A stretch of 64,000 nucleotides of DNA, from NCBI GenBank assembly GCA_024637035.1, contig JAGXFW010000009.1:1-64000 (forward strand), read 5' to 3'. The notes below the pieces were generated by a model, which ran no database searches, was not told where the DNA came from, and saw only the letters and a list, made by a program, of their open reading frames with translations. Source of the DNA: Actinomycetes bacterium (GTDB lineage: Bacteria; Actinomycetota; Thermoleophilia; RBG-16-64-13). Made by a program: the position numbers and the translations under genes. Below are positions 60,441 through 64,000 of the stretch, piece after piece (within the stretch, counting starts at the first letter, position 1; every line of letters begins with the position of its first letter).

Positions 60441-61091
60441 TCAGGCCTCGGCGATGCCGGAGTCGGCTTCATCTGCGTCGGTGCCTATCGTGACGGCAAG
60501 CGCCATCGCGGTGGCAAGGACCGCACCCGTCGTCGTGTGCACGCCGGCCCAGCGGAGCTCCTCCAGTGCGTCGCGGGAGGTGTCGGGAGCGACACCTCGC
60601 ACCGCGTCCTCCAAGAGGAACACCTCGAATCCCGCCCGGCGCGCGTCGAGAGCCGTGGCCATCACGCAGTAGTCGGTCGCGAGACCTGCCACGAAGACTC
60701 GCTCGACGCCCCGTTCCCTGAGCCACGCCGTGAGATCGACCGACGTCGCCTGGAAGCCGCTGTAGGCCTCGGCGTCGGGGTCGTCTCCCTTGCTGACGAT
60801 GAGCGCGCCGTCCGGCCTCTTGAGAGCGGGGTGGAACTGCGCGCCCTCGGTATCTTGAACGCAGTGCGGCGGCCACGAACCATCCCCGTACTCGGGCCGG
60901 TCCGAGAAACTGACGTGGTCCGCCGGGTGCCAATCTCGCGTGAAGACGACATGTGCGAAGAGCGGCACCAGTCGATTGATCTCGGGCACCACGCGATCTC
61001 CGCCCTCTACCGCGAGGCTCCCGCCGGGGCAGAAGTCGTTCTGCACATCGACCACGATCAAGGCATCTGTGTCGCGATGGATCGTGTCCAC
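60441..61091 (-). CDS. pncA: Nicotinamidase
   Basis: A 216-residue cysteine hydrolase that deamidates nicotinamide to nicotinate. The triad is Asp15 (LIVVDVQNDFCPGGSL), a Lys in VSKGDDPDAEAYSGF and Cys in AGLATDYCVMATA; metal-site residues are in FTRDWHPADHVSF. GTG 61091 has AAAGGAGTG eight bases upstream; the frame beyond is unsupported. The C-terminal ~20 residues are an extension without homology. It leads into pncB, giving a compact NAD-salvage unit. Confidence 0.93.
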   Translation of the reverse strand: MDTIHRDTDALIVVDVQNDFCPGGSLAVEGGDRVVPEINRLVPLFAHVVFTRDWHPADHVSFSDRPEYGDGSWPPHCVQDTEGAQFHPALKRPDGALIVSKGDDPDAEAYSGFQATSVDLTAWLRERGVERVFVAGLATDYCVMATALDARRAGFEVFLLEDAVRGVAPDTSRDALEELRWAGVHTTTGAVLATAMALAVTIGTDADEADSGIAEA

Positions 61092-61387
61092 GGAGCACAC
61101 TCCTTTCGGTTCAGCGGGCCGTCGACCGTGCTCCCGGCCGGACGGCCACCATCGGTCTGACGCTTCGCCCACGGGCTCGTGGCGGCGCGCTACCGATGCG
61201 GATCAAGGTCCATTGTACTTCGATTCGGGGCCGGGGGCGGCTCTCAAGAAGGTTCCAGGTCAGCCGCGAGCGGGTTCTACGTGGCCTCCATACGCGAAGC
61301 ACCGGCCCTTGCGAAGCGAATCGTGGGAGCCGGTGCGTCGGTGATTCGGCGATGGTCGCTGTATGTCGCTGCTCTTCTCGCAGGCGG

Positions 61388-61771
61388 CTACTTCGCCATC
61401 TCTGTCAGACTGAGGATGTTGCCTTCGCTGTCCTTGAACCAGGCAGCCTTCATGCCGTCTTCGACGAAGACGCCGTTCTCGGTCTTGAGGCCCTCCAGTT
61501 CGTAGTCCTCGAACGCAACACCCTTGTCCCTGAGGCCTCTCATCTCGGCGTCAAGATCGTCCACGAGGAAGAAAGCGGCGGTGGCTTCGCCCGGTTTCGA
61601 CGCGCTCTGGTAGACGAGGAATCGCGTGCAATCGCCAGCCTGGTAGATCGCCGAGCCGTTAGGCTGGGGCATCTCGACCTTCTTGAGCCCGAGCTTGTCT
61701 TCGTAGAAACGCGCCGCCCGCTGGATGTCGGAGGCGGGAAGGGTCGGATATATCTGTGAGCCGGATAGCAT
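61388..61771 (-). CDS. VOC-fold (glyoxalase/dioxygenase-like) protein
   Basis: A 127-residue single VOC protein with the two beta-alpha-beta repeats (PTLPASDIQRAARFYEDKLG; AAFFLVDDLDAEMRGLRDKG; KAAWFKDSEGNILSLTEM). Such proteins bind metals or ligands and may be glyoxalases, resistance proteins or dioxygenases; the metal residues are not all convincing, so function is open. AGGAG lies about 10 bases before the ATG at 61771. It is divergent from the RdhA-like gene. Confidence 0.85.
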   Translation of the reverse strand: MLSGSQIYPTLPASDIQRAARFYEDKLGLKKVEMPQPNGSAIYQAGDCTRFLVYQSASKPGEATAAFFLVDDLDAEMRGLRDKGVAFEDYELEGLKTENGVFVEDGMKAAWFKDSEGNILSLTEMAK

Positions 61772-61930
61772 CGTGTCTGCTCCTACATTGCTTGTGCTAC
61801 CCCTGATACATACCCAAATGACAGCTGTTACGAACTAGCCTGAGGGGTTCTCGGTGAACGCGTCGAGGCTTTCCCACCCCCCATGGTAGAGTGCGGCCTC
61901 GGGTCGGTTGTCGAGTCTGAGGAGTCGTCC

Positions 61931-63292
61931 GTGCCGGGTCTCATCGAGAGCTTCGCGGGAGCGGTGACGGTCGTCGGCGCCCTCGGTCTTGCTTGGTTCG
62001 CGGTCGCATCGGTGCGGGAGGGTGAGCACAGGGCGGCCAAGAGGGCCGTGTTGGTCGTCGTCGGGCTCCTTGTGGTTGCCGCCCTGGCCGTGGCGGGACC
62101 TTCGCCATGGGCGGCTGCGCTTGCTTCCGCCGTGACCCTCACGGTGGCTGTGGGCGTGCTCCTCCTATTCGTTCCCATGGGACGCGTGATCCGAGGCCCC
62201 GACGCGCCGACCCTGAGAGTTGATGAGCGAGACATCATGTTCGCCCGGGCGCGTCTGGGCCCCGAGGGGCCGCAGTTCGAGGAGTACTACGCGATGCGCC
62301 CCGAGAACCGTGAGTCTGACGACCGCACGCGTGCCCTTCCCGGTCTGGGCTCTCCACGATCAGGCAAGGCGCAGCCCTGGGCGTTCACCGCCATGGACGC
62401 GTCGTTCACGTTCACGGAAGCCGTGCGTGCCGAGGTGGACGGAGCCGTCGCTCACGCCATGGTGGTCGCGACGCCGGAGCAGTTCACGCACTATGCGAAG
62501 GGTCTCGCTCGCCTGTGGGGGGCTCGGACAGTGGGCGTCGCGGAACTCCGGCCCTATCACGCCTACTCGCACGTTGGTCGGGGGGACGGAGTGTGGGGCG
62601 CGCCCATCGACGTACCCCACCGCTACGGGATCGCCTTCACGGTGGAGATGGACTTCGACCTCGTACGCACGGGTCCCGAGGCCTCCGAGGCCATGGAGTC
62701 CGCGCATCAGTACGTGGAGGCGGCGGTCGTGGCTCTGCAGCTCGGCTACGCGATCCGTTCGATGGGCTATTCCGCCCGGGCGCACATCGACGGCAACTAT
62801 CAGGTGATCGCACCGCTCGTGGCGCGCGACGCCGGGCTGGGAGAGATCGGCCGGATGGGTCTGCTGATGACGCCCGAACTCGGTCCCCGGGTGCGGTTAG
62901 GCGTGGTCACCACCGATCTGCCCCTCGTGGCCGACGGACGAAGGCTTGACGACTCGGTGCTCGACTTCTGCCGCATCTGCGAGAAGTGTGCGGAGAACTG
63001 CCCGAGTCATTCGATCCCCACCGGCGATCGGGTCCTGTTCGATGGAGCCCTTCGCTGGCGCATCGACGCCGACACGTGCTTCCGCTACTGGAACAGCGTA
63101 GGCACGGATTGCGGGCGCTGCATGTCCGTGTGCCCCTACTCGCACCCGAGTTCGGCCGTGCACGATGTCGTGCGGTTCGGGAACCGCCACTCGGGGTTCG
63201 CCCGGCGCGCGGCTCTACGGCTCGACGACGTGTTCTACGGGCGGATCCCCGCTCCGGGGCGTCCTCCTGCCTGGTTACCGCCGAAGCTCTAG
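61931..63292 (+). CDS. Membrane-anchored reductive dehalogenase-like protein
   Basis: A 453-residue corrinoid/iron-sulfur protein related to RdhA. Residues ~5-95 form three membrane helices instead of the usual Tat signal. The catalytic part has HIDGNYQVIAPLVARDAGLG, GRMGLLMTPELGPRVRLGVV and TTDLPL, the typical RdhA/QueG B12-domain stretch. Two [4Fe-4S] motifs follow: Cys347-x2-Cys350-x2-Cys353-x3-Cys357-Pro, and Cys383-x10-Cys394-x2-Cys397-x3-Cys401-Pro (CFRYWNSVGTDC, GRCMSVCP), the second being RdhA-like. GTG 61931 has GAGGAG six bases upstream. No rdhB anchor gene is near. The substrate is unknown; halogenated compounds are one possibility. Confidence 0.8.
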   Translation: MPGLIESFAGAVTVVGALGLAWFAVASVREGEHRAAKRAVLVVVGLLVVAALAVAGPSPWAAALASAVTLTVAVGVLLLFVPMGRVIRGPDAPTLRVDERDIMFARARLGPEGPQFEEYYAMRPENRESDDRTRALPGLGSPRSGKAQPWAFTAMDASFTFTEAVRAEVDGAVAHAMVVATPEQFTHYAKGLARLWGARTVGVAELRPYHAYSHVGRGDGVWGAPIDVPHRYGIAFTVEMDFDLVRTGPEASEAMESAHQYVEAAVVALQLGYAIRSMGYSARAHIDGNYQVIAPLVARDAGLGEIGRMGLLMTPELGPRVRLGVVTTDLPLVADGRRLDDSVLDFCRICEKCAENCPSHSIPTGDRVLFDGALRWRIDADTCFRYWNSVGTDCGRCMSVCPYSHPSSAVHDVVRFGNRHSGFARRAALRLDDVFYGRIPAPGRPPAWLPPKL

Positions 63293-63326
63293 CCGATCCC
63301 CAGCTGCGAAGTTCTAGCCGATCCCC
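63283..63326 (+). repeat. Direct repeat spanning the stop of the RdhA-like gene
   Basis: GAAGCTCTAGCCGATCCCC (63283-63301) and GAAGTTCTAGCCGATCCCC (63308-63326) match at 18 of 19 positions, 25 bases apart. The first copy contains the gene's TAG stop, so the 3' end has been duplicated. Confidence 0.85.
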
Positions 63327-63328
63327 GG

Positions 63329-64000
63329 TTACTCCAGCAGCATGCGGTCGGAGGCGAGTGTCTCGCCGGCGACTTCGTGGAACTTCCGCACCAGTTCAGG
63401 CACGGTGAGCGACGACTTGTCTGCTCCGGCCACGTCGAGGATCACCCGTCCCGCGTGCATCATCATCAAGCGGTTGCCCCGGGACAAGGCCAGCTCCATG
63501 TTGTGCGTGACCATGAGTGTCGTCAGGCGTTCGCGCGTCACGATCTGGGTGGTGAGGTCCATGATCGTGGCGGCCACCTTCGGGTCGAGCGCGGCGGTGT
63601 GCTCGTCGAGCAGAAGGAGCTGCGGCCGGGTGATGGTGGCCATGAGGAGCGAGAGGGCCTGACGCTGGCCGCCCGAGAGCTTCGCCACGGCGGACCGAGG
63701 GCGCTCTTCCAGGCCCATGCCGAGCTGCGACAACTGCCCCTTCACGGAGGCGCGGCGCGATGCCGATAACCCTCGAGCCAGTCCCCGGCGTTTACCCCGG
63801 AGCATGGCGAGACACAGGTTCTCCTCGATGGACAGCGATGGCGCGGTGCCTGCACGAGGGTCCTGGAACACGCGGCCGATCGACTGTGCCCTCAGGTGTT
63901 CGGGTCGTTGAGTCAGCTCCTTGTCGTCGAGCCAGATCTCTCCGTGATCGATGGGGAACGTCCCGGCGACCGCGTTCAACAGCGTAGACTTCCCGGCTCC
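63329..64000 (-). CDS. ABC transporter ATPase (TrpX type), partial
   Basis: C-terminal 223 residues of an ATPase, cut at the window end within Walker A (GAGKSTLLNAV). The stretches SIGRVFQDPRAGTAPSLSIE, LSGGQRQALSLLM, LLLLDEHTAALDP and VTHNMELALSRGNRL are typical of the importers with an ABC_sub_bind-type binding protein (TrpXYZ-like). Substrates of this group include aromatic amino acids; the binding protein and permease genes would be beyond 64000. The stop is two bases after the repeat downstream of the convergent RdhA-like gene. Confidence 0.9.
   Translation of the reverse strand, partial: GAGKSTLLNAVAGTFPIDHGEIWLDDKELTQRPEHLRAQSIGRVFQDPRAGTAPSLSIEENLCLAMLRGKRRGLARGLSASRRASVKGQLSQLGMGLEERPRSAVAKLSGGQRQALSLLMATITRPQLLLLDEHTAALDPKVAATIMDLTTQIVTRERLTTLMVTHNMELALSRGNRLMMMHAGRVILDVAGADKSSLTVPELVRKFHEVAGETLASDRMLLE

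Noticed and set aside
61931-63292. Epoxyqueuosine reductase QueG as identity
   Set aside because: QueG is soluble and has no N-terminal membrane helices; the second Fe-S motif here follows the RdhA form. Not excluded without a tree.

Overview
The window is GC-rich, densely coded bacterial DNA with many GTG starts, strong AGGAGG-type ribosome-binding sites and several apparently leaderless genes (a TANNNT box 6-8 bases before the ATG). Corrinoid methyltransferase genes, a reductive-dehalogenase-like protein, a multiheme cytochrome c, DraG- and FTR1-type proteins and CoA-based catabolism point to a deep-branching Actinomycetota (Thermoleophilia/Coriobacteriia-like) with anaerobic or facultative metabolism. 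That placement is inference; there is no rRNA gene to settle it.

Layout. 1-4.5 kb: end of a corrinoid protein gene and a UroD-type methyltransferase, with a NarL-type two-component pair upstream on the same strand. 4.6-12.7 kb: housekeeping and accessory genes (RNase HI, a DUF2442-like/HTH protein, an APH-type kinase, ferredoxin-nitroreductase, CDF metal exporter, UxaA/GarD-type dehydratase, an HD-GYP fragment, an FTR1 iron permease behind a DtxR/IdeR-like box). 13-22.2 kb: a large secreted subtilase, an ADP-ribosylglycohydrolase fused to a dual-specificity-phosphatase-like domain, a CoA-type Nudix hydrolase and a heme-sensor-like hybrid histidine kinase. 22.4-25.4 kb: two toxin-antitoxin modules flanking decayed genes (an N-formylglutamate amidohydrolase remnant and a frameshifted YgjP-type metallopeptidase). 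25.6-26 kb: a zinc-ribbon protein and tRNA-Ser(TGA).

26.2-31.6 kb: an operon ridA - binding protein - permease - ATPase - D-amino-acid dehydrogenase, divergent from an Lrp/AsnC regulator. Together these suggest import of an amino acid, oxidation to an imine and RidA-assisted hydrolysis. 32.1-33.3 kb: tandem repeats and a VapBC module. 33.3-42.9 kb: a second catabolic locus (M20 deacylase, thiolase, 3-oxoacid CoA-transferase, class III aminotransferase, PucR regulator, amino-acid ABC transporter), most simply read as beta-amino-acid breakdown to acyl-CoA.

43.2-45.4 kb: a seven-heme cytochrome c and an EamA transporter. 45.7-52.9 kb: a complete beta-oxidation operon (fadD-fadA-fadB-fadE). 53-58.8 kb: recQ, a zinc-ribbon membrane protein, a GMC-type oxidoreductase with a four-Cys motif, an AIM24 protein and a small membrane protein. 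58.8-61.1 kb: the NAD-salvage pair pncA-pncB. 61.4-64 kb: a glyoxalase-fold protein, a membrane-anchored RdhA-like corrinoid/Fe-S protein and the end of an ABC ATPase of the TrpX type.
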